In this document: positions 26,572 to 34,139 of the stretch, in pieces
Position numbering within the stretch: position 1 is the first letter of the stretch
Layout: each line of letters starts with the position of its first letter
Assembly: GCA_032595675.1 (NCBI GenBank)
Contig: JAVQMD010000001.1
Span: 1,458,640 to 1,522,639 of the forward strand
DNA from: Candidatus Electrothrix rattekaaiensis
GTDB taxonomy: Bacteria > Desulfobacterota > Desulfobulbia > Desulfobulbales > Desulfobulbaceae
Direction: 5' to 3'
DNA: 64,000 nt
Program-made: the position numbers and the translations under genes
Notes under the pieces: model-generated
Databases searched by the model: none
What the model was told of the DNA's origin: nothing
What the model saw: only the letters and a program-made list of their open reading frames with translations

Positions 26572-26608
26572 TTGTCTTTCTTTATAAAATAAGATAGAAT
26601 ATCTATCT
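26572..26608 (+). promoter_or_regulatory. Promoter with overlapping palindrome upstream of uma2-like gene
   Basis: TTGTCT (26572-26577) and TAGAAT (26595-26600) are separated by 17 bp, pointing toward the Uma2 gene at 26698. The palindrome AGATAGA-ATA-TCTATCT (26592-26608) covers the -10 box and is a plausible operator. It sits in the divergent region shared with the EACC1-caspase pair. Confidence 0.55.
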
Positions 26609-26697
26609 ATGTTATAAACGGCAATAGTACCTTGCCTGCTTGGATTTGGCAACCGATCCGATACAATCCGGCAAAATCCAACGAGGAGACCCTTGGC

Positions 26698-27303
26698 ATG
26701 GCATTACCGCAACAATCCTACACCGAATACAGTTATGCTGATTATATTTCCTGGGATGATCAGGAACGCTGGGAGCTGATCAACGGAGAAGTGTGGGCTA
26801 TGTCCCCAGCCCCTTCGCGTCTTCATCAGGCTGTGTCAGCCAGACTTTTCTACGCTTTATACAGTTATTTTAAAGACAAGAACTGCGAGGTGTATGCAGC
26901 CCCCTTTGATGTGCGATTACCGGATACGGAAAAGGCCGATGACACAGAAATTACCACGGTTGTACAACCGGATATCTCGGTTATCTGTGACCGGAAAAAA
27001 TTGGATGATCGCGGTTGTGTCGGCGCACCGGATCTGATTGTCGAAATCCTGTCGCCTTCTACAGCAGCCAAGGATTTGAAAATAAAAAGGGTGCTGTATG
27101 AACAACATGGCGTCAAAGAATACTGGCTGTTCCATCCCACGGATACAATCGCCATGCTCTACAGCTTGATGCAAGACGGCCAGTACGGCAAAGCACGGGT
27201 TTTAGATCGCAATGATGTTCTGACCTCGGACCGGTTCGATCAGCTTAGGATAGAATTGGCTTCCGTGTTTCTTGAGGATTCATTGAAGCACAAAGCAGAA
27301 TAG
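26698..27303 (+). CDS. Uma2-family endonuclease-like protein
   Basis: The 201 residues are of the Uma2/DUF820 type, with the restriction-endonuclease-like core VVQPDISVICDRKKLDDRG, then GAPDLIVEILSPST and a Lys in AAKDLKIKR. Such proteins are putative PD-(D/E)XK nucleases that are very abundant in cyanobacteria and multicellular bacteria; no function is proven for most. I chose ATG 26698, where GGAG precedes; an earlier ATG at 26632 adds a poor leader. It is convergent with another Uma2 gene, with 7 bp between the stops. Confidence 0.9.
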   Translation: MALPQQSYTEYSYADYISWDDQERWELINGEVWAMSPAPSRLHQAVSARLFYALYSYFKDKNCEVYAAPFDVRLPDTEKADDTEITTVVQPDISVICDRKKLDDRGCVGAPDLIVEILSPSTAAKDLKIKRVLYEQHGVKEYWLFHPTDTIAMLYSLMQDGQYGKARVLDRNDVLTSDRFDQLRIELASVFLEDSLKHKAE

Positions 27304-27310
27304 GCGCAGC

Positions 27311-27877
27311 TCACAACGGGATGGAACGATAGAGTTTATCCAAGGATATTGAGCAATCGACTGTCTCAAAAAACAGGATTTCGGCTGGCCGGGTCAACCG
27401 CTGATATTCCCACCTTCCGTTCTCACGTCGCCGATAAACCTCAACCTGCATGGCCTCCTGACTGACCAGGATATATTCGCGAAGCAGAGGGACACTCTGG
27501 TAGTGAAGAAATTTCTGTCCCCTGTCATAGGATTCCGTTCCCTTGGAAAGCACTTCAAGGACAATTTCAGCGTTGTTCGCCATGTCGTCGGCAATATAGG
27601 AGGATTCATTGCAGATCACCATAATATCGGGGTAGACATAATGCTGATGCGCCTCAATGGACAGACGGAAATCCGCCATGTACGGTGTGCAGGGCGTATC
27701 GTCAAGACGCTCTACTAAAGCCGCGATAATTCTGCTGGACAAGATATTATGCCGGCGAGTACCTCCTGCCATAGCAAAACACTCTCCCCTGTACCATTCA
27801 TGCCTTTCCTCACCTTCCCTTTCCACTGCCAGATACTTTTCTTCGGTAAGAAACAGTTCCTGTTCAGCAGCCTGCAT
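27311..27877 (-). CDS. Uma2-family endonuclease-like protein
   Basis: The 188 residues begin MQAAEQELFLTEEKYLAVER after a good GGAGGA site. The Uma2 core is visible as YVYPDIMVICNESSY, then NAEIVLEVLSKGTESYDRGQ with the expected Asp, Glu and a downstream basic residue. It is not a recent duplicate of the neighbouring Uma2 gene, since the sequences differ throughout. The two face each other tail to tail. The function is unknown. Confidence 0.9.
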   Translation of the reverse strand: MQAAEQELFLTEEKYLAVEREGEERHEWYRGECFAMAGGTRRHNILSSRIIAALVERLDDTPCTPYMADFRLSIEAHQHYVYPDIMVICNESSYIADDMANNAEIVLEVLSKGTESYDRGQKFLHYQSVPLLREYILVSQEAMQVEVYRRRENGRWEYQRLTRPAEILFFETVDCSISLDKLYRSIPL

Positions 27878-27973
27878 GATTTTTCCTCCGTAAAAAAATG
27901 ATTGATGCGGGCAAAAGAAGACAAAGCCTGTCCCGACCCGAGCGGGCCGGGACAACAAAGTTTTTCACTTTTT

Positions 27974-28216
27974 TTACTTCCCGCAACAACCTCCTCCGCC
28001 TTGTCTGGTTTCTGGAACCCCCAGCTTTTTCAGGATGATCCCCAACGGGCAGAATTTCGTAAAACCGAACTGAAACAGGTTCAGGCCGACAAACAGGGGC
28101 AGAAAGAGAAAGTACTGGTGAACAAAGATCGGGTTACCACCACAATCAAAGCCCAAGGCTAGGCCGACAATAATAAAAAAGCCTGCTATGCTGTGAATCC
28201 AGTCAGTAACTATCAT
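27974..28216 (-). CDS. DUF2892/YgaP-like small inner-membrane protein
   Basis: The 80 residues have two membrane helices (IHSIAGFFIIVGLALGF and YFLFLPLFVGLNLFQFGF) joined by a short loop, then FCPLGIILKKLGV and a C-terminal GGGGCCGK. This is the DUF2892 (YgaP transmembrane domain) pattern. GGAG lies 8 nt before ATG 28216. It is the last gene of the lipoprotein-sorting/beta-barrel locus and follows the beta-barrel gene across a palindromic element. The cysteine pairs could bind metal or persulfide; this is inference. Confidence 0.8.
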   Translation of the reverse strand: MIVTDWIHSIAGFFIIVGLALGFDCGGNPIFVHQYFLFLPLFVGLNLFQFGFTKFCPLGIILKKLGVPETRQGGGGCCGK

Positions 28217-28285
28217 GATAAAACTCCATTGTATTTGCGTGGCGCAACGGGTCGTGTCTCGCTGCTTACCGTGTGGGGAACATAA

Positions 28286-28313
28286 TAGGGCGAACACAGA
28301 GGTTCGCCCCTAC
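28286..28313. repeat. GTAGGGGC-type palindromic element
   Basis: GGGCGAAC (28288-28295), a 6-nt loop, then GTTCGCCC (28302-28309) followed by CTAC form an 8-bp perfect stem. The outer TAGGG/CCCCTAC is nearly symmetric. It lies between the beta-barrel and DUF2892 genes and belongs to the family at 20.75, 47.27 and 48.74 kb. Confidence 0.75.
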
Positions 28314-28337
28314 AGTACCTGCTGCATCCCCGAATTA

Positions 28338-29636
28338 TTAAAAACTATAGCGCACACCGACAAAGGCATTGGTGTTATCCTGGAACCTGCCCCAGAAGGT
28401 ATGCTCATTTTCGCCGAAGAACAGGTTGAATCCGCCGTCCACCTGCCAGTTATCGGTTACTTTATATTTGAATTTGGGCCGCAGATAGCCGTCGTTATCC
28501 GTGGGCGAGTAATAGGCAAAGAGGGACAGGGTCAGGGTCTGCTGCATCATCAGCTTGGTCAGGCGCATGGTGAGCATCTGGCGGTACTCATCCCGTGCCG
28601 CCATACCCGGCGCAAGGGTCTGCTCATAATTGTCGTACTCGTTGATCACTTCCATATAATACTGAAAGCCGCCGGTAAGTTCATGAGCCAGCTCCCGTTC
28701 AAAGCCGACCAGGAAACGATATTCCGAAGGCCGGATATAGGGATTCAGGCCATCCTCGTCATCAAAGGAATCATAATACCCCAGCTCGACATTACCGATA
28801 CCGCCCAGTAGGGGCGAACGTGCCGAAGCACCCCAGACATTAAGGCGGGGATAAATAGCCTTGCCTGTGGTGGCATCCATGCCCTCTGGTTCCTGCCAAT
28901 AGCCCATATAGCCGTACAGGGCTGTCTCCACCCCGCCGAAGCGTTTGGACAGGCGGACTGAGGTTTCGTCATCCTCAAAATACTCATCCGGCGCATCATC
29001 AGCCATGACCATATTCTGACCCACAATCTGACCGGCACCGGGATTGAAATAGGATAAACGTTCGCCGCTGACAAACTCTGAACCCTGGAAGCGCGGAGTG
29101 TAGACCACATCAATGGTGTAATCGCCAAGAAAAATCCCGGTTCGGAGAGAGTTAGAGGCCTGCTTCAGGTACTCGTCATCCCTGCCGATAAAAAAGGACT
29201 GCCAATCCTTGGGAAACATATCATTGATAAAGACCAGATCGCCTGTTCCCCAGGTGGAGACCATCCGCCCAATCTTGACATCCAGGACATCGCTGGGGCG
29301 AAAGGCCACGTTCAGACTTCGGATATCTGCATCAAATTCCTCGGTCACGGCATCTGCCAGCAGATCACCTTTGAATTGAAGAGTAAAGGCATCAAAAAAG
29401 CGGGTCAGCTCCAGTTGAGCACGGGCCTCGCCGATGCTCAAGGTGTCCTCGTTCTCATCATCGACCAACCGGGCACCCCAGCGGGTTTCAGTAAAGCCGA
29501 GCATCTCAATGCCGTAATCATCATAGAGCCGATCAGTCAGCAATTTGCCTTCCTCGGCTTCGGCAAGGGCTGTCCCGGCATTGCAGGCCAGCAGGGCAGA
29601 TAATGCAAGTAATGAAAGTAATGCTGTTTTCTTCAT
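28338..29636 (-). CDS. Outer-membrane beta-barrel protein (DUF1302/porin-like)
   Basis: The 432 residues have a Sec signal (MKKTALLSLLALSALLACNA, then GTALA) and a mature chain of alternating amphipathic strands, ending in the beta-barrel signature VGVRYSF with terminal Phe. Motifs such as VLDVKIGRMVSTWGTGDLVF fit beta-barrels found next to lipoprotein-sorting proteins and RND exporters. It probably forms the outer-membrane part of an export path for a hydrophobic substrate. It starts 8 bp after the LolA-like gene, so they form an operon. Confidence 0.85.
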   Translation of the reverse strand: MKKTALLSLLALSALLACNAGTALAEAEEGKLLTDRLYDDYGIEMLGFTETRWGARLVDDENEDTLSIGEARAQLELTRFFDAFTLQFKGDLLADAVTEEFDADIRSLNVAFRPSDVLDVKIGRMVSTWGTGDLVFINDMFPKDWQSFFIGRDDEYLKQASNSLRTGIFLGDYTIDVVYTPRFQGSEFVSGERLSYFNPGAGQIVGQNMVMADDAPDEYFEDDETSVRLSKRFGGVETALYGYMGYWQEPEGMDATTGKAIYPRLNVWGASARSPLLGGIGNVELGYYDSFDDEDGLNPYIRPSEYRFLVGFERELAHELTGGFQYYMEVINEYDNYEQTLAPGMAARDEYRQMLTMRLTKLMMQQTLTLSLFAYYSPTDNDGYLRPKFKYKVTDNWQVDGGFNLFFGENEHTFWGRFQDNTNAFVGVRYSF

Positions 29637-29644
29637 GTTCCCTC

Positions 29645-30436
29645 CTATCGACGGGCCTCGCGTGGCGGACGGCGCAGATAGCGCTCTGTGAAGATGTCTT
29701 CCTTGAGACCAATATTATATTTTACATTGCTGAACGTGGACACGGTATGGCTTCCTGCTTCCAGGTCTGTTACCTTGGATTCGGTCACGGTTGGAATACC
29801 GTCAACGTCCTCTACTTTGGTGGCCTCAACAATGCGATACTCCTTGCCGTTCTTGTTCAGATACACTGCCTTGACCGGCAGAAAGGTCTTCTTGGCGATC
29901 TGCACGGTGTAGGAAGAGAACTCCACATCATCTGGCTTGACCGGGGTATTCTTGATCACGTAATGGGTGTCATTACTCTCCACCAGTTCATGCTTATCCT
30001 CGGACAGGTTCCGGCCAGAGACATCCTCGTACAGGAAATTACTGCCCACAAAGGAAGTTCGCTTGTCCGAAGCGGCAATGCGCTTGACCAGATCCAGGGC
30101 AGGCAGATACATCCAACGATCATCGTCCTTGTCCACATGCTTATGGACCATAAAGACCATCTTGCTGACATCCGATGGTTTCTTAAAATAGACATAAAAG
30201 AACTGCGCCTTGCCGTCTTCCTTGTCTTTCCGCAGAATGATGAACTCGCGGGTTCGCTCCCGGCCCTGGCTGTCCGTGATGGTCATGTTAACTTCAGCCT
30301 TGCCGTCATCACCGGCGTAATAGGCTGCCAGATTGGCCTTGCTCACTACTTCTTCCACGTTTACACCTTCTGCCATGACTGGGGTGGTGACTAGCAGGGC
30401 AAACAGACTGCATGCGGTTAGTATTGTTTTCTTCAT
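29645..30436 (-). CDS. LolA-like outer-membrane lipoprotein-sorting protein
   Basis: The 263 residues have a Sec signal (MKKTILTACSLFALLVTTPV, then MAEG). The fold pattern is that of LolA/LppX-like lipid carriers often annotated outer membrane lipoprotein-sorting protein (DRWMYLPALDLVKRIAASDK and SNFLYEDVSGRNLSEDKH are characteristic). The family pairs with MMPL/RND exporters that move lipids or hydrophobic molecules to the outer membrane. Here the exporter gene lies 8 kb upstream on the same strand, separated by an accessory island. The beta-barrel gene follows directly. Confidence 0.9.
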   Translation of the reverse strand: MKKTILTACSLFALLVTTPVMAEGVNVEEVVSKANLAAYYAGDDGKAEVNMTITDSQGRERTREFIILRKDKEDGKAQFFYVYFKKPSDVSKMVFMVHKHVDKDDDRWMYLPALDLVKRIAASDKRTSFVGSNFLYEDVSGRNLSEDKHELVESNDTHYVIKNTPVKPDDVEFSSYTVQIAKKTFLPVKAVYLNKNGKEYRIVEATKVEDVDGIPTVTESKVTDLEAGSHTVSTFSNVKYNIGLKEDIFTERYLRRPPREARR

Positions 30437-30488
30437 GGTGTATCCTCCTGTTTAATTGAAAAACTTTATATATTAATCAAATATTCAA

Positions 30489-30599
30489 CTATTTTTTACG
30501 CCGATCATACTCGACACCTTTGAGTTCTTTAGATAGCTCTGCCCTGTACCAATTTTGCCCGGCACCCTCATATTCTTCTTTCAGTTCATCAATATTCAT
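30489..30599 (-). CDS. Small acidic-basic ORF coupled to nuclease-like gene
   Basis: The predicted 36 residues (MNIDELKEEYEGAGQNWYRA, then ending YDRRKK) start at an ATG that overlaps the preceding stop (ATGA), so translation would be coupled. The composition is helical and charged, unlike random sequence. No family is recognised. It could be a small partner of the PD-(D/E)XK-like protein or the remnant of a longer gene. Confidence 0.45.
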   Translation of the reverse strand: MNIDELKEEYEGAGQNWYRAELSKELKGVEYDRRKK

Positions 30600-31210
30600 A
30601 TAATCTCCCTTTGACCTCTGGTGCAACTAACTTGGCTGAACACCCAATTCAGCGTATCAAAAACTATCTGAAGCTCTCTGGTTGCCGATATCTGCTGAGA
30701 ATCTCGTGCAAACAATCCTTGCTCCAGTTTACCGAACTCCCATATTTTTCCTGTTGTCACAACGCCGTAAGATATATCAGCTCCTTGTAAAGAAGCGGCT
30801 ACCATTTCCGCCAAAGCCTGTGTCCAGCCTTCTGCAAAATTATCTTTCTTTGCCTCAACAATACAGAGTGGCGGAATCCCCATATCTCCGTACTTTGTTC
30901 TCGGTGCCACCAGATAATCCGGCTCGCCGACCAAGCCCTTTTCCTGATCCACATTATAGGGAACATGTGACCAGATCTTCAACGCGGCATATTGCTCTGC
31001 TACCAGTTCCAGAATCGGACTGATAATCCTTTCGCAAATCGTTACCTCATTGATAAAATTCAGCTCATCAATAAGCTTTTTTTCAATTCTGCTGAAATCA
31101 TACTCTGGGATTGTTATCTCCAATCTTCCCACAAAAGAGGTGTTGCCGCTGACTGTAAGATCAAATTTCCGGGCAACCTCTGCAATCGACTCAAATTTAC
31201 CGTATGGCAT
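30596..31210 (-). CDS. PD-(D/E)XK-like protein, copy 2
   Basis: The 204 residues start MPYGKFESIAEVARKFDLTV after AGGAGAGGG. The nuclease-like core is VGEPDYLVAPRT (Asp) followed by LCIVEAKKDNFAEGW (Glu-x-Lys), a type I restriction subunit-like PD-(D/E)XK arrangement. The C-terminus TRELQIVFDTLNWVFSQV is almost the same as in the upstream paralogue at 31278-31865, so the two arose by tandem duplication. No methylase or specificity subunit is nearby, so this is not a restriction system on present evidence. Confidence 0.7.
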   Translation of the reverse strand: MPYGKFESIAEVARKFDLTVSGNTSFVGRLEITIPEYDFSRIEKKLIDELNFINEVTICERIISPILELVAEQYAALKIWSHVPYNVDQEKGLVGEPDYLVAPRTKYGDMGIPPLCIVEAKKDNFAEGWTQALAEMVAASLQGADISYGVVTTGKIWEFGKLEQGLFARDSQQISATRELQIVFDTLNWVFSQVSCTRGQREII

Positions 31211-31277
31211 GATATCCCTCTCCTGTTTCTCGTTGCATCGACTTTTACGCAATTTCAACGGCTTGACATAATATTGT

Positions 31278-31865
31278 TCACCGATTAATTTCACTGAACA
31301 CCCAGTTCAGCGTATCAAAAACAAGTTGAAGTTCTCTGGTTGCGGATATCTGGTTAGGGTCTTTGGAAAAAATACTGCTTTCCAGCTTTCCGAACTGCCA
31401 TATTTTCCCGGTTGTCACAGCACTGTAGCATATCTCAGCCCCTTGAAGAGAAGCGGCAACCATTTCCGCCAGAGCCTGCGCCCAGCCCGCATCCCAATCC
31501 TGTTTTTTGGCCTCTATGACACAAAGCGGCGGCAAGGCCATACCTCCGTACTCTGTTGCCGGGGCAATCAGATAATCCGGCTCTCCTACCAGTCCTTTTT
31601 CCTGATCTACATGAAAAGGCTCTTCTATCCACACATTGAGCGGCTTATTGTGTTCTGCAACAGTATTCAGGATAGGAGTGATGACTTTATTGCAGATTGT
31701 CGCTTCATTCCTGAAACTTAAACTGTCCAATAATTTTGTGCTGATACTCTGCAACAGCGGCTTTGGAAGCTCTATAGGTTTATTTTTGGCCGCAAAATCA
31801 TCCTTTACCTTAATGCTGAAAATACGCGCAACCTGTTCAACAGATTCAAATTTTCCGTATGGCAT
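31278..31865 (-). CDS. PD-(D/E)XK-like protein, copy 1
   Basis: The 195 residues are a clear paralogue of the gene at 30596-31210: shared MPYGKFES start, shared VDQEKGLVGEPDYL (Asp), and CVIEAKKQDWDAGWAQALAE containing the Glu-x-Lys. AGGAG lies about 8 nt before the ATG. It probably has a restriction-endonuclease-like fold. A predicted cytosolic DNA or nucleotide role cannot be refined. It is first in the pair, 47 bp after the CoA-binding gene region. Confidence 0.7.
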   Translation of the reverse strand: MPYGKFESVEQVARIFSIKVKDDFAAKNKPIELPKPLLQSISTKLLDSLSFRNEATICNKVITPILNTVAEHNKPLNVWIEEPFHVDQEKGLVGEPDYLIAPATEYGGMALPPLCVIEAKKQDWDAGWAQALAEMVAASLQGAEICYSAVTTGKIWQFGKLESSIFSKDPNQISATRELQLVFDTLNWVFSEINR

Positions 31866-31912
31866 TTGCTGCTCCTGCTTTTCGTATCGTCATGAGGATA
31901 AAATCGAGATCG

Positions 31913-32278
31913 TTAAAATTGATTCGTGGACAGCAGAACCAAGGTACAGGCCCGAACCACCTCTATGCCAGCATCTTCCAGGGTACGCTGGTGCCCATCA
32001 TCTTCCGTGCCCGGATTCATGATCACCCGTTTTGGCTGTACCTTGATCACAGCATCAATATGATCCTGAAACCGCTTTGGGTTAACATAGAGGGTCACCG
32101 TGTCAATGCTTCCATCGTGGTCGGCAACCGAATCAAGGCATTCCTGCCCCTCAACCTCTTGCTTAAAAGGATTCACCAGTACCACTTCGTGCCCATGTTT
32201 TCGTAAGGCATGCATTGCTTTATTGGCATAGCGATCCGGTTTATCTGTTGCTCCGATTATAGCGACGATCTCTGTCAT
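31913..32278 (-). CDS. CoA-binding domain protein (YccU-like)
   Basis: The 121 residues form a single Rossmann-like CoA-binding domain (PF13380 type) with the start VAIIGATDKPDRYANKAMHA, the middle LVNPFKQEVEGQECLDSVAD, and the characteristic PKRVIMNPGTEDDG. The family binds acyl-CoA in several structures but has no defined reaction. It stands as one gene between the nuclease-like pair and the toxin-antitoxin genes. Confidence 0.88.
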   Translation of the reverse strand: MTEIVAIIGATDKPDRYANKAMHALRKHGHEVVLVNPFKQEVEGQECLDSVADHDGSIDTVTLYVNPKRFQDHIDAVIKVQPKRVIMNPGTEDDGHQRTLEDAGIEVVRACTLVLLSTNQF

Positions 32279-32337
32279 GAACGTTCTCCCTGCTTTTTTC
32301 TGATCAACTGTATCATTTAATGAAAGGGGTTTCCCGC

Positions 32338-32637
32338 TTAATGTTGCCCTGTAAGTTTCTTTCTTATCCAGCTTGGATTCCTCCGGCAGTCAAGCACTGC
32401 TGTTACCAGTACCTCATCGTCAGTGAGACGATAATATTCAGCAAAGGGAAATCGTTTAGAGAAAAGCCGATGATAGCCGTAAACTCTCCGATGAACACCA
32501 CCGAAATAGGCCAGCGAGTCTATATCGGAATACAGTGCATCAAGGAAATACATCCCGAGACCTTGGGATTGCTTTTCATAAAAACGATACCCTGATTCAA
32601 GGTCTTTTTCAGCAGCATCAAGAAGAGTTACTCTCAT
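32338..32637 (-). CDS. RelE/ParE-family toxin
   Basis: The 99 residues match the ParE/RelE fold: start MRVTLLDAAEKDLESGYRFY, central basic GYHRLFSKRFPFAEYYRL, and strand LVTAVLDCRRNPSWIRKK. These toxins block gyrase (ParE) or cut mRNA on ribosomes (RelE); this sequence does not decide which. The ATG overlaps the stop of the upstream addiction-module gene by 4 bp, the usual antitoxin-first order. Confidence 0.88.
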   Translation of the reverse strand: MRVTLLDAAEKDLESGYRFYEKQSQGLGMYFLDALYSDIDSLAYFGGVHRRVYGYHRLFSKRFPFAEYYRLTDDEVLVTAVLDCRRNPSWIRKKLTGQH

Positions 32638-32852
32638 GTAACATTCCTTTTGATTCTCTCTTTGGCCTCTTCCCAGGAGGAAGCCGTCATTTCACCGGTC
32701 TCCAGCCCTTTTTCCCTTTCTTGCAGGATATCCTTGTGCCAAGAGGGTGAGTCGACAGAGTCTTCGTTGCTACTCAGGTCATCCCAGATCATTTCCATAA
32801 TCCTGAGCTTCTGGTTGAGCGGCATTCTTTTTATGTCGGATTCATTGATCAT
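32634..32852 (-). CDS. Addiction-module antitoxin
   Basis: The 72 residues belong to the putative addiction module component family (PF09720/TIGR02574): PLNQKLRIMEMIWDDLSSNE, then DSPSWHKDILQEREKGLETG and WEEAKERIKR. It probably neutralises the coupled ParE-like toxin downstream. Its first 26 codons are nearly identical at the DNA level to those of the gene at 33426-33662, so the two were duplicated. Confidence 0.88.
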   Translation of the reverse strand: MINESDIKRMPLNQKLRIMEMIWDDLSSNEDSVDSPSWHKDILQEREKGLETGEMTASSWEEAKERIKRNVT

Positions 32853-32880
32853 TAATTATCTCTTTTTCTTCATTTTTAAA

Positions 32881-32912
32881 TCGGGATGGTTCCCGGATAG
32901 GAAACGAAGAAG
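32881..32912 (-). pseudogene. UPF0175 5'-end fragment A
   Basis: The minus strand reads FVSYPGTIPI and then a stop, matching the start of UPF0175-type proteins (FSVDYPGxIPAVIN). It lies just upstream of the addiction-module gene at 32852. A TGA precedes it in frame, so it is not translated. It is one of six such fragments in the island. Confidence 0.6.
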
Positions 32913-32923
32913 ATGGGTAAGTG

Positions 32924-33205
32924 TCAAGGTCTCTTCTTTGGATCCTGTCTGCTGTCAAACACGGAATGCACCACGATCTCATCTGACTCAATTGTATAGA
33001 AGATTGAAAACGGGAATCTCCTGATGACGCAACTCCGAAAATTTGCATAACGTATCTGATACATTGCAGGATGATCAATGATGCTCTGTAAAGCTGATTC
33101 TACACAATTCAGAAAGTCAAACCCAAGGCCTCGTCGCTGTCGCTCATACCAGGAAAACGTCAATTCGAGATCGTTTGCCGCTCTGTCGGTATAGCGCAAC
33201 CTCAT
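32924..33205 (-). CDS. RelE/ParE-family toxin
   Basis: The 93 residues start MRLRYTDRAANDLELTFSWY, continue with ERQRRGLGFDFLNCVESAL and end VVHSVFDSRQDPKKRP, a typical ParE/RelE toxin. The ATG overlaps the upstream antitoxin by 4 bp. It is not closely similar to the toxin at 32338, although both belong to the same superfamily. Confidence 0.9.
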   Translation of the reverse strand: MRLRYTDRAANDLELTFSWYERQRRGLGFDFLNCVESALQSIIDHPAMYQIRYANFRSCVIRRFPFSIFYTIESDEIVVHSVFDSRQDPKKRP

Positions 33206-33429
33206 TTGTATTTATTCCTCAAGCCTTCATGAACAGTATGCCAGTCATGAAGATTCTGTTGTCCCGTTGTGTATTCCTCGTACCTTTTGTTCAATTCCCT
33301 TTTCTGCCAATCCGGTAAAGGGACTTCCTTATTATCCAACGCTATGGAGTCCCATAGGTCCGCAACTAAGAGCAGTTTCTCGGCAAGTCCCAATCGAATT
33401 GCTTCCTGTCTGATTGTTTCCGATCTCAT
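33202..33429 (-). CDS. Addiction-module antitoxin
   Basis: The 75 residues show the addiction-module pattern: EAIRLGLAEKLLLVADLWDS, then PDWQKRELNKRYEEY. It overlaps the ParE-like toxin gene by 4 bp and is itself overlapped (ATGA) by the gene upstream, so three genes are translated as one run. It is probably the cognate antitoxin of the 33205 toxin. Confidence 0.88.
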   Translation of the reverse strand: MRSETIRQEAIRLGLAEKLLLVADLWDSIALDNKEVPLPDWQKRELNKRYEEYTTGQQNLHDWHTVHEGLRNKYK

Positions 33430-33662
33430 ATTACATCCTCCGTTTCTATCTGCCTATTCAGCAATGTTCTTTTTGCTTCAGCCCAATCCATAGGTTCTTC
33501 AAAGCCATCCTGCCGACGGATTTCAGTTCCCTCCAGTTCCTTCCGGTGCCAGTCGGGCGATTCAACGGCCTCGGAATGCTGACAGAGGTCATCCCAGATC
33601 ATCTCCATAATCCTGAGCTTCTGATTGAGCGGCATTCTTTTTACGTCGGATTCGTTGATCAT
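33426..33662 (-). CDS. Orphan addiction-module antitoxin
   Basis: The 78 residues begin MINESDVKRMPLNQKLRIME, matching the antitoxin at 32634 almost exactly in the first third, then diverging (WHRKELEGTEIRRQDGFEEP). It has no toxin of its own. Its stop overlaps the start of a different antitoxin. It may have lost its toxin by recombination between duplicated modules, or serve as an extra antitoxin for the same toxin. Confidence 0.8.
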   Translation of the reverse strand: MINESDVKRMPLNQKLRIMEMIWDDLCQHSEAVESPDWHRKELEGTEIRRQDGFEEPMDWAEAKRTLLNRQIETEDVI

Positions 33663-33691
33663 TAATTATCTTCTTCTTCCTGAGTTTCTAA

Positions 33692-33725
33692 GTTGGGTGT
33701 TTCCCGGATAGTCAACAGAGAACTG
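33692..33725 (-). pseudogene. UPF0175 5'-end fragment B
   Basis: The minus strand reads FSVDYPGNT before losing similarity and running into the antitoxin leader at 33662. Same consensus as fragments A and C-F. Confidence 0.6.
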
Positions 33726-33731
33726 TTTTAT

Positions 33732-34127
33732 TTATTGGTCATGAGTGAACTTGTCTTTTGCAATATCATAGATAACGCCTGAATCCGACCCACGCATGGT
33801 GTGATAAGAAAAAATCCCTGTTTCTTCTCTGCCGAAATATTCAATCCTCTTATAGGAATCATCCGTACTGTCCTTTAAAAGAACGGCAGGAATCTCCGCA
33901 AGGTAGTCTGGAACCATCTGGTCTAAGTTTTCCGGGAAGTGTTTATTATCTTCAGCATATTCAAGAAATATCGGTCGCAATTCTCGCAAAATTTGTTCCC
34001 GTTGCGCAGTCAGTTCACGTAGTCCCCTGTTGCTCAAAAGTAACGCCGTAAAAATGACCGGAAGGAAAAGCAATGCCGTTACCATGATGAGTGCGTTGTC
34101 ACGGGCATGTTTCCGCCTGATCAACAA
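33732..34127 (-). CDS. Membrane-anchored protein, probably 5'-truncated
   Basis: The predicted 131 residues have an N-terminal basic stretch, one hydrophobic helix (NALIMVTALLFLPVIFTALL), a helix (REQILRELRPIFLEYAEDNK) and a small globular tail including HFPENLDQMVPDYLAEIP. This resembles type II pseudopilin-like small proteins without the prepilin site. The only in-frame start near the top is a TTG about 15 bp from the likely end of the IS4-type element, so the gene may have lost its true 5' end to that insertion. Confidence 0.5.
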   Translation of the reverse strand: MLIRRKHARDNALIMVTALLFLPVIFTALLLSNRGLRELTAQREQILRELRPIFLEYAEDNKHFPENLDQMVPDYLAEIPAVLLKDSTDDSYKRIEYFGREETGIFSYHTMRGSDSGVIYDIAKDKFTHDQ

Positions 34128-34139
34128 CGAACAATGGTT

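Noticed and set aside
28802-28825. TAGGGGCGAACGTGCC inside the beta-barrel gene as another palindrome copy
   Set aside because: It has no complementary right arm, and the encoded SPLLGGIGN suits the barrel.
30596-31865. Type I restriction system
   Set aside because: Only nuclease-like short proteins are present; HsdM and HsdS are absent and the proteins are far shorter than HsdR.
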